64,000 bases of DNA from Ciona intestinalis (taxonomy: Eukaryota; Chordata; Ascidiacea; Phlebobranchia; Cionidae): NCBI RefSeq assembly GCF_000224145.3, contig NC_020173.2:3198577-3262576 (forward strand). Reading direction: 5' to 3'. The position numbers were made by a program, and so were the translations under genes. Numbering within the stretch: the stretch's first letter is position 1; each line of letters begins with the position of its first letter. Below, in pieces: positions 1-17,706 of the stretch. The notes under the pieces are model-generated. The model was not told where the DNA came from and ran no database searches. It was given only the letters and a program-made list of their open reading frames with translations.

Positions 1-890
1 GATAAAGACTGAATCCAATAAAAGGCAAACCAAGCTCTGTTTTTGGTTACAATACCGGCAATATCCATTATCCATTAAGTGTCTACGCCTGTTAGTGTCG
101 AGCATTGAACCCAGTATCCTTTGGTTACAATGCAAGCACCTAACCACTAAGTCACATCACTGGACATCATATATTCATATAATATAAGTATTACTAGACT
201 GGTACAAACTGCTTAAAATTACGTCATTGACTTTTTCAAAACATGTTTATAATAATAATAAACCTAAATTACAACTTACTCATGACTTTTTATTTGTTGA
301 ATGGAAAGCCTTTCATCTGCATTATATTTCAGCATTCCCGATAACAATGAATTCAATTGTGATTCACAATGGTCCGGTATTGTATACGTTCCTCGACTTA
401 TATTCTCAAATAATTTGTAAATATTTTCACCTTCGAACGGGTACTTGCCAGTGCAAAAATTGTATCTGAGGGAAATGTAAAAACATGGTTAGATCGGATT
501 GTTACTGGTATTCATGCTTAAGATTTTATTGTTTTAGGGGTATGGTATGGCATTATGGGGAGACATGCTAGGTGATCTGGAATGTAAGCCACAGTTGGCC
601 TATTGCTCTTTATACTCAGTTAATAAAATTAACAATCAGCACAAAGCATTTTTGGGTTTTATAATTGCATGCTGGTCTCCTTTAAATATAGGGTAGGTAG
701 GGAAAGTAAAACATACAGTCTTCTGAAATGTCATTTAACCTCGTTGGTTGTAATATTTTCTGTTTAATATTGTGCAAAGAGTTTTAGGGTTGGCCTGTTT
801 TGCCTGCCTACCCTGTCACCCAAGGTGCACAAATACTTAAACTTCTAACACCATTTACACACTAAATAAAGGAGCACCAAGAGAACTTAC
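1..890. other. STK11 intron sequence to window edge
   Basis: I find no further kinase exon here. It is AT-rich and probably part of the intron following STK11 exon 6; an 80-codon plus-strand ORF at 227-469 shows no recognisable features. Confidence 0.5.
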
Positions 891-6077
<5,187 letters not shown>

Positions 6078-7796
6078 TTTAAAAGATATCTATGAGTGCT
6101 CTAATACAAGTATAAGTTGCCAAACATCTATTTCCTGGCTCCTTTAAAAGAGAAAAGAGCATGTTACCAAAAATCTCATTGCCCAAGTGGAAGTTACTGA
6201 TTATTTCAATAAAAACACTATTATTTGCAAAGTTATAAGTTAGCTAAAACTTTATGGTAGTATTTCTATTTTCCGCCTTGTTTGAAACATTGAACATTTT
6301 ATGTGAACCGACCTTTTGCGTATTGAAATCGTATTGCAGCAAATTATTGAATAGGTTTTAACACCATTCCACTAGCATAATTGCTTGATATTTTGGAAAC
6401 GGTAAAAAATATTGCAATTATTTTAATTTTTTTTTTTGATGCATTGCAATTAGACTCTAATTAAGAAATCATAATATACAAGGTAATACCTATGCTAAAA
6501 CAGTAAAATAAATCTACATTAATTTATAATATTTATCTACATATCTACATTAATTTATAATTTTAAGTTATAACATAATTATAGACATAATTTTAAATAA
6601 AACGCACCTTATAATAATTATAAACAGTTACCAATATAAACGCATAAAGCGGTTTATTTTATTTATGCACAAATTCTAAACAATCAGACCACATTAGGCC
6701 TTAGGCATTCTAAATGACATTGACACGCTTCTAACTCCATTGATTATGATCAATTAATGATAAATATTAACTACTTTAAATGGTTGTCACATTAAAACTT
6801 ATTAATTAATGTTATTTTGAACCATAAAAACAAAGCAATGAAAAATAATATACATAGCTTTTGTCACTTTATATAGTTTAAATACAGTAGATATAAAAAA
6901 TACTTTATAAAATATGTGTTATTTTATACATACTAAATATGTGAGCTGCATATATAAAAACTATAATTATATATACATTAAATACATACAATTTAATGCA
7001 TTGCAAAATGTTAAATTTAAATAAACCAATAAGATTAAACAAAGTAAAACAATATCTATAGACAAGAAACACATACAAATTAAACAGTATATAGGTTAAA
7101 GTTAACACAACGTCTCAGTTATATTACAATGCAAAGGCTATATGATAACCACCGCATATTAACCTACGTCATATTACGTCATACTACGTAATGAAATGTT
7201 ATCATGATGCAGCACAAATTTACAACAACTTTGATATTTTATACTGTACCAATCTAGAAACAAAATTTCCAGCAAACACTTACGATACCGTCGTACAATA
7301 CGGAACAGGAACTGTAAAAACGTCTTTTACCGGATCGAAAACCACAAAATTGCGAACAACATCGCAAAAATGACGATGAACCGAAAACACTCTTTTCCCC
7401 TTTTTCACTTTTTCTCACCGGCGATTTTCTCAGAGCGATGGTCCCACTATTTCTACTGTGACGTTTGTATTATTTTGGTCTCAAGAATTGTTTTATGAAA
7501 TTAATTAAAATGTAATATAATCTATAACAATAGGTAATTGGCTTTTTACTTAGTTATTTTAATTCACCTGTTAATGGCTCTGGTTTTACCGTTGTACCAT
7601 AGTTTAATAAATTAGTTGTATTATTAAACTATGGTTGTACTGTTCGGCATAACTGTTCCAGTAAATACTTTGGGGACTCATGACGTCAGTGCACATGCTG
7701 TCTACGTTTGTTTACGTGCTACACCTTGGATGTGTATGTGACTAGATAGTTTAATTAATTGACTCTAGTTTCATGAGGTTATCTGCTTTCGTCAGA
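6078..7796. promoter_or_regulatory. Divergent promoter region of STK11 and TRMT112
   Basis: This 1.7 kb gap lies between the divergent start codons of STK11 (minus) and TRMT112 (plus). The STK11-proximal part is extremely AT-rich. At 7165, 7175 and 7185 the pentamer TACGT recurs exactly every 10 bases, in ATF/CREB-like contexts. A perfect CRE, TGACGTCA, is at 7681-7688, about 110 bases before the TRMT112 ATG. A 15-bp inverted repeat lies at 7596-7635. No coding exon was found. Confidence 0.6.
7596..7635. repeat. Perfect 15-bp inverted repeat
   Basis: ACCATAGTTTAATAA at 7596-7610 is followed by a 10-base loop and its exact reverse complement at 7621-7635. It lies just upstream of the CRE in the TRMT112 promoter region and may be a MITE remnant or a cruciform-forming element. 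Confidence 0.7.
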
Positions 7797-8891
7797 ATGC
7801 GTCTTATCACACATAATATGCTGACTTCACACGTCAAAGGGGTGAAGAATGGTTACCCATTAGTTATAAAGGTAAAATATAAATGCACAATTACGGTATT
7901 GTTGCTGTAGTAAATATTCTTGTACATTATCTACAAGACTACAACAACCAAAACTATACTCCTAACTAACCTATTGCCTAATCTTTAAATTTTCTTCTAG
8001 TACTAAGCTGTCTTTATAATAATACAGAGCTTTTCGAAGTATCTACACGTGATGTCACTTCGCTTATGTTTAACCACTTATGCTGGTATATCTGATTATG
8101 AAATTCAGTCGATTTATCCTTACATTTTTAAAATGAGTTTACCTATCTTTATATTTTGGAGGGGAATTCAGTATATACTATTTAGTATTTATCTTAACAT
8201 TTTAAACCATAGAAAACATAAATGATGTATTTTATAGGCGGAAGATATTAAGGAACAGGAAACTGATTTTAATCCAGATTTTATTTCAAGAATGATTACA
8301 AGAATTGAATGGCCAGCATTAACTAAGGCAATGGAAATGGTGAGTATTATTGTTCTAGTTTTCTTACTATAATATTTGCAGAATATTAAAGGGTGTCTGC
8401 TGGCCTTTTCTGGTAATGATATATGTATACTTCAATACTTGTACGAGGCACATGTGTATGATCAGAACACCCATGTTATAATGACCATCGTTGCACTGTC
8501 ATGTGGGGACTTACTTGTCTGCAGAATATGGCATTTCCTGATGAGACATTGCGTGCTAACTGGCAAGACAGTTTCGGCCAGCGTGCATGCTATTATTAAA
8601 AATCAGTACATTTTCCAGCCGGAATACAGGGAGTGAGACAAATGACTAAATTTATGTAGAACCTTCCATATCCTATGAAATATTTTTATCTACCAGATTG
8701 GACACACAGACCAACTGCCTGAAGAAGTCCCTAAAGATTATGAAACCAATAATGACTTTTTAAAACAAGCCCACCACGCACTTATGGAGATAGAAGTTAT
8801 AACTGGTAGTTTAACTTGCCCAGAATCTGGCCGAGAGTTTCCTATTGCAAACGGGATTCCTAATATGTTGTTAAATGAAGATGAGGTGTGA
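7797..8891 (+). CDS. TRMT112: TRMT112, methyltransferase activator subunit
   Basis: Small obligate partner that stabilises and activates tRNA, rRNA and protein methyltransferases (TRMT11, ALKBH8, N6AMT1/HemK2, BUD23 and others; family knowledge). Exons 7797-7871, 8238-8339 and 8697-8891 join without phase conflict into 123 residues, close to the 125 of the human protein. Conserved stretches: MRLITHNMLTSHVKGV at the N-terminus, FISRMITRIEWPAL in exon 2, and ITGSLTCPESGREFPI then GIPNMLL near the C-terminus. Only one cysteine is present, so no Cys4 zinc site is expected. The start was set at the conserved MRLITHN; an in-frame ATG eight codons upstream (7773) is possible. A polyA signal AATAAA (8895-8900) follows the stop by four bases. 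Its second intron carries a repeat fragment at about 8515-8640. Confidence 0.96.
8515..8640 (+). repeat. Fragment of the inverted-repeat element seen at 21013-21267
   Basis: In TRMT112 intron 2 the stretch starting CTGCAGAATATGGC parallels the element at 21013: same terminal motif, then matching blocks around CCTGA.GAGA, GCATGCTAT.ATTAAAAA and GTACATTTTC. Only one end is obvious here. A spurious 86-codon ORF (8376-8636) overlaps it. Confidence 0.65.
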
Positions 8892-9249
8892 GACAATAAA
8901 GAGCATTATGATGTAACAATGCAACAACACAAACACATTGTACGGTTGAATTATATCATCAACGAAATTTTTTTGAAAATAAAACATTCGCAACAACATT
9001 AAAAAATCTTTTTAATAAGTTTCAACATTACTTTCATAAAGTTGAAATGTAAAAACCACCAATGTGAAGTACATAAAATTAAACCCTAAAAAAGCACATC
9101 TGTTTAAATATTATATGATATCTGACTTTTGTGTTACTCTTCTGGTACCAGAGAAAATTTTGCTAAAATTGCACAAAAAGCATTACAGTTATGGATAAAA
9201 ATGCATTACAGTTATGGATAATTAAAACAGAAATGCTAGATAGTCGTTT
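8892..9249. other. Convergent intergenic spacer
   Basis: This 358-base tail-to-tail spacer separates TRMT112 and TMEM62. Apart from the TRMT112 polyA signal it holds only AT-rich sequence. Confidence 0.6.
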
Positions 9250-12200
9250 TTAAGTTTGTCGCTTGGGTATTTTTGATTTTGAGCACCATATCCTTACTGC
9301 AAGTCCTACTGAAGCTACACACCACCATAATCTAGCAGGGCTTAAAAGTAGTGCTGTTTGGCCATATGCATTATATAAGTCTCTACACCATAGTACTTGT
9401 AACATTGTATGGAGCAGGAATAATATATTGGCAAGAGTGGTGCGATTACATGAATATAGTGTCTCTATGAAAGTACAATTTCTATTCAATTTGAGGTCAG
9501 CACAGTGGCACAAGTAAGCAACAACAGGGGTGAAGAAAAGAACAATCTGTGGAATTAAATATTTAATAATTGTTACAAGTTGTGTTATACTATTTCATTT
9601 GATGTTATGTATATTGGCTGTAACCTTTTAGGTCATAACGCCTGCGATGTAATACCGTAAAACTCTTAATGTTATTAAAATGTATGAGTTGAATGAGTAA
9701 AAAAAACTTGTTGAAGCACTACAAGGCGTTAGGCAGTGTGTGGGTGCCATTATGTGTATGTATACTTAAGACACTTAATGGTAAGTACTTTAACCAAGTT
9801 GCACTAGAATGCCATTTAAAAAAGCGGTCACAAACTTTATACAAATTTCATTATAAGTGCAGTAATGAATATAAAAAGCTATATTGTGAAATGGGACATT
9901 AAACATATCTGTTATATACCAAGTTGGTTAGAATAAGTAATGATTATTAGCTTAAGAAATAGGCAAAGTAGTCTTTCATACTTACTGTAATAAACCCATA
10001 AAGATACAGCATGTGTTCAGAATATATATGACCATCTATCAACAAACCATACACGAATGCAACTCCTACTTTATCAGTTAAAAGATTCCCAATGAACATT
10101 GGACCTAAGAATTTTAACACAAAGTTAATACTAAAAATTTGCATAATCTAAAGGTAGGATGAAGTTTGGTGGAATGTTTTCTGATGCTGGTTTAAGTAAT
10201 TTTATAAAACAGCAAATGAAAATTAAAGCCACTTCAGTCATTTAGTTTAATACAAATCATTGCGGTAATTTTTGTGACTCTGTACAACTAATTTTGTTAG
10301 GAGTTTTTTTTTATGTTTTTTTTCGGATCCCTTATGTTAGTTCTAGATATGCTATTGTGCGAAGAAATAGTCTAAGCTTCAAAGCACAAATAGATTGCAC
10401 CTATATAAACAATGTAAATACATCTTTTTGGACCTGTATCGCAAGTACAATAAACCACTTACCTATTAATAAGTTGAGGATAAATAGAAACAAAACAGCG
10501 AATGTAAAATTATCGGAGAGCAAAACACGCAGCTTGAATGGCCATGAACTGCCACTAGGAAGAGGTAGAGGTGCACCATATTGTTTTATAACAATCAATA
10601 CAGAAAGAACAAAGACAGCAGCAAGAACGAATGCAACTTGGCACTAAAAAAAAGATGTTAGAAATAATATGGCCATAGTGTGTGATATGCCAATCCACAA
10701 ACTGTGTCAGCTTGCCCTAATATCAACATGTATTTACACCATGTTATGGCCGTTCAGTTTTTTGCATAAGTATACAAACACCGACAATGGTGGAAGGATT
10801 AAGCCTTGAACCCAGTAACCTCTTGGCTAGATGTAGGTGTGCTAATTACGGCACGGAATAATCAATCACACATACTCACCAACGAGGAAAAGTTTGTTAA
10901 AAGAACAAGAATTGAAGCTACATCATGTATGTTGGACCATGAGGTATCCATAGTGAATTGGGATGAAACATCTTTAGTATTTCCTAGCTTGTCTTGTACA
11001 TGAATCCTTAATATGTGGTTGCCTGATTCGTATTGGTCAGGATACCATCTGGAAGTATAAGAGGTATCTCAATTTGTATTGGTAATAATATAATATAATA
11101 TTTTAAAAATACAAACAAAATGTTACATAATATACACAAAAAATTGCATATAATATGGCCATTTTTAAGCAGTAGGTTTTCTTATATTTTTATATATACA
11201 ATGGTAACAAATTCTACAAAGGCCATATTTATAAAAAAGGTTTAACATATATTTTTACACATTATTGATATAACAGTTGTATTTAGCAATATTTCCCTAA
11301 ATTATGTCCTTTATTATCATGAACAAAAATAAATGTAACTTATTCTGGCATGGCTGGAAAACAACAGGTATTTTAACAGTAACAAAGGTGTTCAGATTCA
11401 CACACCTCGCGCCAATTTCCAAGTTACCATGTATATAAGAGTAAGTATTAAACCCAAATTAAATTTTTATTAGACATTGGCTTTTAGAGTATGGTACCAG
11501 CGGATCTTGTAACTTATTGATATCATTAATTAGTTAATTATTAGGTAGCTACCTGCATGCCCACAGTGGGCCTTTAATATTCTGGGGTTTTTCATCCAAT
11601 AGTTTCCCATCAATTGATAAGCTGACATGAGTGATATCAGAGTGATCAAATATAAGGAACCTGTTGCATAGAAGTTTTATTAAATAAGAATATATTAATT
11701 TTATATAAACAGATTTTTAATTTCAGAAATATTAACCCAAAAGTATGTAAATAATCCTTCTCATCTGGTATGAAAAAATGTAGTGTATTTCCAACGTTTT
11801 GTAAAGTATGTGCCAATTTTAAAAACAGGATTTGCCCCAATCATCTATTACTATAACTATAGTCCCCGACGATGTCACACTGGTTGCATGAACCTAAACG
11901 ACATTTTATTCGGATAAAGAAGTCTATATTGGGGTAATATGACAAATCTGGCATGAATTCTAGTTTCTTTAAGTCCCCACACAAATAGAGTATAATAGAA
12001 ACCATATAGTCTATACTCTATATATACTAGTTGGCCAATTGGAAAAAACAGTTTGTTAAAACTTTCTTTTTAATGATTCAACTGTCAAATTCGTTTTTAC
12101 TATTAATAGTTTAATACCACCTTATATGACTTGATTTAGCAATTCTTCCAATTGGTTCATGTTTAGGTATCATAAATGTAGATTGTTTAGGGTTAGTAAT

Positions 12201-15200
12201 GACAACAATAGGCCATTGTCCGTGTGTTGCATCAGTAAATGAAGTGATATCGTGGTCGACTGAAACAATACGGAAACGCCGGTTGTTCATCCAGTCTGCT
12301 ACCTCTAGTTCAAGAAACCCTGGAACAGGAAAGTAACAATCAGATATAGAAGTATTATATAAGGGTAAGGTCCTATGGCAAGGAATAGGACTTAGGATTT
12401 ATAGCACAGTTGATTCATTACCAGAGGTGCTACTATATGGACCACTACAGAGGTAGGCGACAAGGGCTTAACGTTAAGGAATAAACTTTACAAAATAAAT
12501 TAAAGCAACTTAGTCATTATTGATAATCTTGTAGCCCTTTTAAAACATGGTTTTCAGAGATGTTAGGAATTCAACCCAAGGACTAGTCTAATGCAAAGTT
12601 AAATTAAAACTGATCCAATTAAGTTTTATGGCGCATGAGTTTTTTATAGGACTATTTAAGTACAGGCACAGAAGGTAAATTGCTCTGCCATAAATCTTAC
12701 TTCAATGTATTAACATTTTAGTACATTGAAACTAAACCTTAAATCTCTTGAAAAAACACAGTACTAATACTGTGTAAACTTGTAACATTTCATGTCTTCT
12801 TATCACAGTAGTACATGACAAGCAACAACATATGAAGGTGTAAGCCCTGTGTGTCAACAGATCTACAATAACTCAATTCATTCAATTTATCGCACACAAA
12901 AAGCTAAATACCAAGATACCTTGTGCAAACAAAAATCAGAACATGGTTATAAGAGCTTGGCGTCGTGGCGCAATGGTTATCGTGCCTGCCTCTAACATGG
13001 AGGTTTCTGGTTTAGGACTTGTCACTGCTACTATCGTGGCATATGTGTCCTTCGGAAAGGCACTTAACGCCAATTTCTTCAACCCAGGTCAGTAATAGTT
13101 GTCCGAATTGTCAGCCATATACATTAAAAAATGAAATCCCCACAAAAATAATAACCCACATTTCAATATTTTAAGAGCTTTATAACAAGATAAATTTAAC
13201 ACATACAAAAAGCAAAACATACCTTGAGAATGCATTGCATATTGATGTGGTGCCAATCCCCTAAAATCATGGAAATGTCCCGATAAATAAAGATCCCCTG
13301 TCTGCCCAACTATGTTTTCCAAGGACGGTGGTGAAGCTGAATTGATAGAGCTAATAGGGTAGTGACTGTACCATACAGTTAAGTTGCTCGATTTTCTGCT
13401 CTCTCCTTCTAACTGTAGTTGTTGAAGTCTAGCTCTATCTAGGTGTCCTGTTTGGAAAACATAATTATAACAATAATACATAAAAATATAGAAATACAGG
13501 TTTAATTTTTTCTTTAATTATGTTAGCAAAGATTAAGAAATGGAAAAAACAAACACTTTCAAAATTTTTCATGGGTAAACACTAAACAGTATCGAAATTC
13601 ACATATCAGTGAATAGTATTAAGTTGTAGCACTACAGTTTAATTTTTAGCAGGAAATCGAAAAAAAACAATTAAAAACAAAAATCCACTTACACATATTA
13701 CAAAATTATTCTAGCCTAGGCATAATAATTCTAGGTATTCTAACTGAATTGAATAACACTTTTTAAACAGGTTCTAAACCCCAAGAACCACGCATTAATA
13801 TTTCAACATTAACATTTTAACAGTGAAATCTGTCATGTTTTTCATAAAATATTATTTTACTGTATACAAATATAAGTAATTTTACCCTATAAAAGTTTAA
13901 GTACTTTACAGTATAGAAAAAAAAAACAAAAGTGTTGGTACCAATAAAATTAAATGGTCGTTTTGGTCCAGGGGTCATTGTGGCATCCACCGGTATAAAG
14001 GAATAATTTCCAAAAGGCAATATCAGGTCATATGGTTTTGTTGTCAGTTTTCCTTTGTCCCCAGAATACTTTTTGTAGTAATTATTTAAAGAATCTTTTG
14101 ACTGGACATCAAATGTATCTAAAGTAAAGTTGGGACGTTAAGTTGGGTTAACTAAACTTGTAATTCGACTTAAACAGGTAAAGCATAAATTAAATAAAAG
14201 TAAAAAAAAGTAGAGGCATGGTTAAGCTTAAACATTTGACAGATGGCCACTATAAGATAATGTATTGATTACATGATGCTATTTCTGCCACATTTCTTAT
14301 AAGGTCTACAAGACATAAATAATTAATTGAAAGATAAAAGGTAAGAGGTTTAAAAGAACTGAGTGCTAAAATGACCAACTTATCAATTATTCAATATCAC
14401 CTTTGGTTCTTACATTAGATTTTAACATTGGCTAATGAAAACCCAAGGGTTTTTTAAACTATAGAACGGGTATAACTTAACATAGCACAGCTGTTTTAGA
14501 TTAATCTTAATTGGTTGTAATCTGGGTTGTACATTGTGGTAATCAATATTAAAATGAATGCTGGCCCAATTATTTTATGCTTATTAAAATTTAAAAAACT
14601 GCCTGGTAGTTATGTTTATACAAAATACTGTCTTATAGTTTCTAGGAATGATTGCAAAGAATACTAAATGCAACTTTAAATAACTCATTGTCTTTCTAAC
14701 GATGTCTTTCTGGGAGTTATAAAAACATGTCATGCATTGTTAAATAAAAATTACACAAGCAAATTCACAACCTATCTTACCGTAAATTAAAGTTGTTTTA
14801 TAATTGCTTAAAATGATTGCAAATATAACTAACATGCAGCAGTCTCAAATAAACTAAGAGTCATAGTAATAAAAACATACCATGGTAATTAGAACATAGT
14901 TAAGTAAACAATCTTACCACAAATTAACTAATTATATATAAATGTTTTAAAATGAAAATGCAATTTTAACGAACTTATGCTTTTTTCTAAGAGTCATAAA
15001 AACATACCATGTTTATTAGAACATAATTAACAATTAAGTAATGTACAAATTTACCGTGATTTCCTCTAACATCAAGCCACAAAAAGCGGTTTGTAACATC
15101 TGTGTCTCTTAGGATTTTATTATAAGTTTCCCATTCAACTTTGTACTGGGTGGATCCGACTCTATTTCTCATTTTTGCATCGGTGAGGTCACCAGTTACA

Positions 15201-15852
15201 AGTACAAGCTTAGGTTGGATGACATCAAGGGTTTGGGAGCAAAAGGAAGTAAAATCAGGTACACGCTTGGGGTCAATAAACTTGCTAATATGGATGTCTG
15301 AAACCTACAAAGATAAGTATATTTTATGGAGCACTAATTGTAAATAAAACGTAGATTTTTTAATAGAGGCATATTTTATATGAATATTTATATATATATA
15401 TATATATATTTTACACAATATTTATTATTTAATATATATTATATGTATATTTTTTAACACATTATTTTATAGCAACAAAACACAATGTAAATTATGGGTG
15501 CATGGATCTTTGAAGTGACATGATACATACTTTTAAAACATGGGTTACAATAATAGTATTTTGCTGTGTTAAGTCAGTAAAAATTTTAACCTATGGTGGT
15601 TCTTGATATATCATTTTAGGGGCTCAATAATATAGAATACAACTTTAATAACAAAACATTGAAAGCATGAAAGGCTATTTATACCTGAACAAACCAGAAT
15701 ATGTTGTCATCTGTGTTTGATGGATACGGTGGTTTTGCTTCTTTCCATTCATTTACTGGTACCGAATATGGCTTGTAAGTTACATAGGCAAGAAATAGAA
15801 AGTAGACAAATGAAACTACAGCCAAATGTCTCAAAATTCGGATAAATAACAT
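9250..15852 (-). CDS. TMEM62: TMEM62-like membrane metallophosphoesterase
   Basis: Predicted multi-pass protein with an N-terminal calcineurin-like phosphoesterase domain; the physiological substrate of the family is not known to me. Exons (minus): 15685-15852, 15055-15304, 13942-14118, 13223-13447, 12121-12319, 11553-11660, 10880-11048, 10463-10643, 9986-10104, 9250-9546. They sum to 1,893 bases, 630 residues, against 643 in human. Visible: N-terminal hydrophobic signal-anchor (residues about 9-24), metal motifs SDIH (58-61), GDLTD (94-98), GNHD (137-140, split by an intron) and GHFH (255-258). PFGNYSFIPVDAT and GPKRPFNF are TMEM62 hallmarks. Several hydrophobic helices fill the last four exons, ending in YGQTALLLSPARLW and SKIPKRQT. 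All metal ligands look intact, so an active enzyme is expected. A SINE copy lies in the intron between exons 4 and 5. Confidence 0.95.
12955..13150 (+). repeat. tRNA-derived SINE copy
   Basis: It begins GGCGTCGTGGCGCAATGGTTA, resembling a Pol III A box, and continues with the family body (TGTGTCCTT, AAGGCACTTAA, CCAACCCAG). It is antisense within the TMEM62 intron 12320-13222. Confidence 0.65.
15385..15412. repeat. (TA)n microsatellite
   Basis: A run of alternating TA dinucleotides inside TMEM62 intron 1, embedded in a very AT-rich stretch. Confidence 0.85.
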
Positions 15853-16924
15853 TATACATATACAATCACTCTACCCACATTGGTAGATACTATAACTGAA
15901 ACTGTAAATGCAGTTTATTAAAACAATGTTTAAATTTTTAAGCATTTTTATATAAAAATAACAAGAATTAGTTGATTCTACCTCTAAATTTCGGAAAAAT
16001 GATTTAACAAACTTATGCCTATGCTCTTTCTAACGTAACATATATGTTTAAATAATGATAATACTGATCAACTAAAAACAAAGGTGTCCTGCTTTTACTC
16101 TATCTCATATAGCAATACATTATGCTTACGCTGTACTTTCCTTTCTTACAGAAATTGCTGAACTGATTTAAAATCAATAGCTATACACGTTGTGCGATTT
16201 TGCGTGTACAGCACTTATATGCGTTACCGTACTTTGGACTCAGGTCAAAAAAACAATAGCAACTAGCTATGCTTCGATATGCTTGACCAGTAACAGCTGT
16301 TTCGTTGGGCATTCTGTCATTTCTGTGTGCCGTTTATTTTTCCCGGGGTTTAAAAAGAATATTTTCATACAGTTATAAACATTGCTAGATTTACTAATTC
16401 ATTTTCATCTCACTTTGTTAAAGTTTTTACTTATTGTATTTTAATATAGCGATTTGGATGAAAATATACTACATGGAACGGAAGATTTTAAAGTTCAAAT
16501 TCGGTTATGGCAGTGTTTCATTTTTTTCGGTACAAAACTCATTTTACCCATTATTAATAGGTTTATTTTAATTTCTTCAAGTGGCCCCATATATAAACCA
16601 TAGCATCCGTATTACGTTGCGGATGGGCGACGAGCGCTTACTTTTAAAGGTAGAATACGGAGTTTGGGGCTCGACACTGCTACGATTGTGAGAATGTGTA
16701 TTAACTAACTATCCCATCTTTGCAAACAAAGAACAAAGACACCGATAAAGGATGCACGGTTTGAGGTTTGGGGTTTGAGGTTTATAGGTATATATGAGTT
16801 ATGTGTTATATACGTGTCTGTCTTCTCTGCTGTTTTTTATTCTGCTGGTGCTAATGATGTCAACTGTTTTTAGTGATTCACTACTGAAGTGCATTTTGCA
16901 TGTCTATGAAATATATACAATGAA

Positions 16925-17355
16925 ACCATGGCGAACATCTTGCTGGATCAGAATTTGTTGTTGCACGCTCTATTGTTTGCTTCTTCTACAAAGATTAAAA
17001 TTCTTTAATGATTCTATATTTTCCTGATCACTTGGTGAGAACGCCATGTTGGTTCGATCATTGGTACACACATACTTCGAGTAATATCAACACCCAGTGT
17101 GATGATACGCGCATTATTAAAGTCCATATTTTTTTCATTTAATATATACTGTGAAACACAAACTTATCTACACAAACGTCATGTAGCGCGATTGGGAAGA
17201 TCGCCACGTCACAGTTTCGCTACGACGTCGGTGGGCCAGAGCATTGTCATGGCCGTTTATTGCGGTTATGCCGGAGAGTATCGCGGTACCAACATGGCGA
17301 CTTTTCTTTTGATTCGGGCTTCAACTCTGTTTGGTCGAACATTCAATATGGCGTA
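16925..17355. promoter_or_regulatory. Cluster of YY1-like ATGGCG motifs
   Basis: ATGGCG occurs at about 16928, at 17042 (reverse strand, AACATGGCGTT), 17293 (AACATGGCGAC, full consensus) and 17348 (AATATGGCG), with a related CATGGCCG near 17248. Such motifs usually sit just downstream of the start of TATA-less genes. This could be a distal promoter of TMEM62 or of an unrecognised transcript. Confidence 0.4.
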
Positions 17356-17617
17356 CACTACGCAGATAATTATCCTCCAGGATTTAAACTATATTTTGTT
17401 TGTAGATATTTCAATGATTATGTACGCGTTAATTAGTTTTGACTGTGTCTCCTTTTTGTATGATTGAGCTGTTGTGTTTATGTTGCATGTTTGTTACCAG
17501 TATGTCTGCACCCCCATGTACTATTTTTGTCTTTTTGTTGGTGTGTTCCTTACTATTTTTTTGTCTAATGGTTTGTTTAACCTTGCTTGGGTAAGGTCCA
17601 TCCAGCAAAGAGTTTCT

Positions 17618-17706
17618 CACCAGAGTAGAAACCCACTACCATTGGCTGAGGGCTTGTCGTGCCGTAATGGCTTTCCATCAACGCCAGCCACAAACTCATA
17701 TGAAGG
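17618..17706. other. Exon-like block with splice signals on both strands
   Basis: On the plus strand a pyrimidine-rich TTTCTCACCAG precedes the block and AAG|GTATTA follows it. On the minus strand it is open (FVAGVDGKPLRHDKPSANG) and ends at CTG|GTGAGAAAC. I do not recognise either peptide. It could be an exon of an unfound gene, a 5' exon of TMEM62, or part of a repeat. Confidence 0.3.

Noticed and set aside
9263..9517. 84-codon plus-strand ORF
   Set aside because: Antisense shadow of TMEM62 exon 10, which has clear family similarity on the minus strand.
9986..10144. Extended TMEM62 exon 9 starting upstream at MQIF
   Set aside because: The phase-1 acceptor at 10104 (TTCTTAG|GTCC) joins exon 8 in frame and matches the family GPxF motif; the longer form does not fit the exon 8 donor.
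10294..10647. 117-codon plus-strand ORF
   Set aside because: Antisense of TMEM62 exon 8, with no recognisable content.
17099..17467. 122-codon plus-strand ORF
   Set aside because: No domain, no conserved motif and unlikely composition; it overlaps the YY1-motif region and may be chance.
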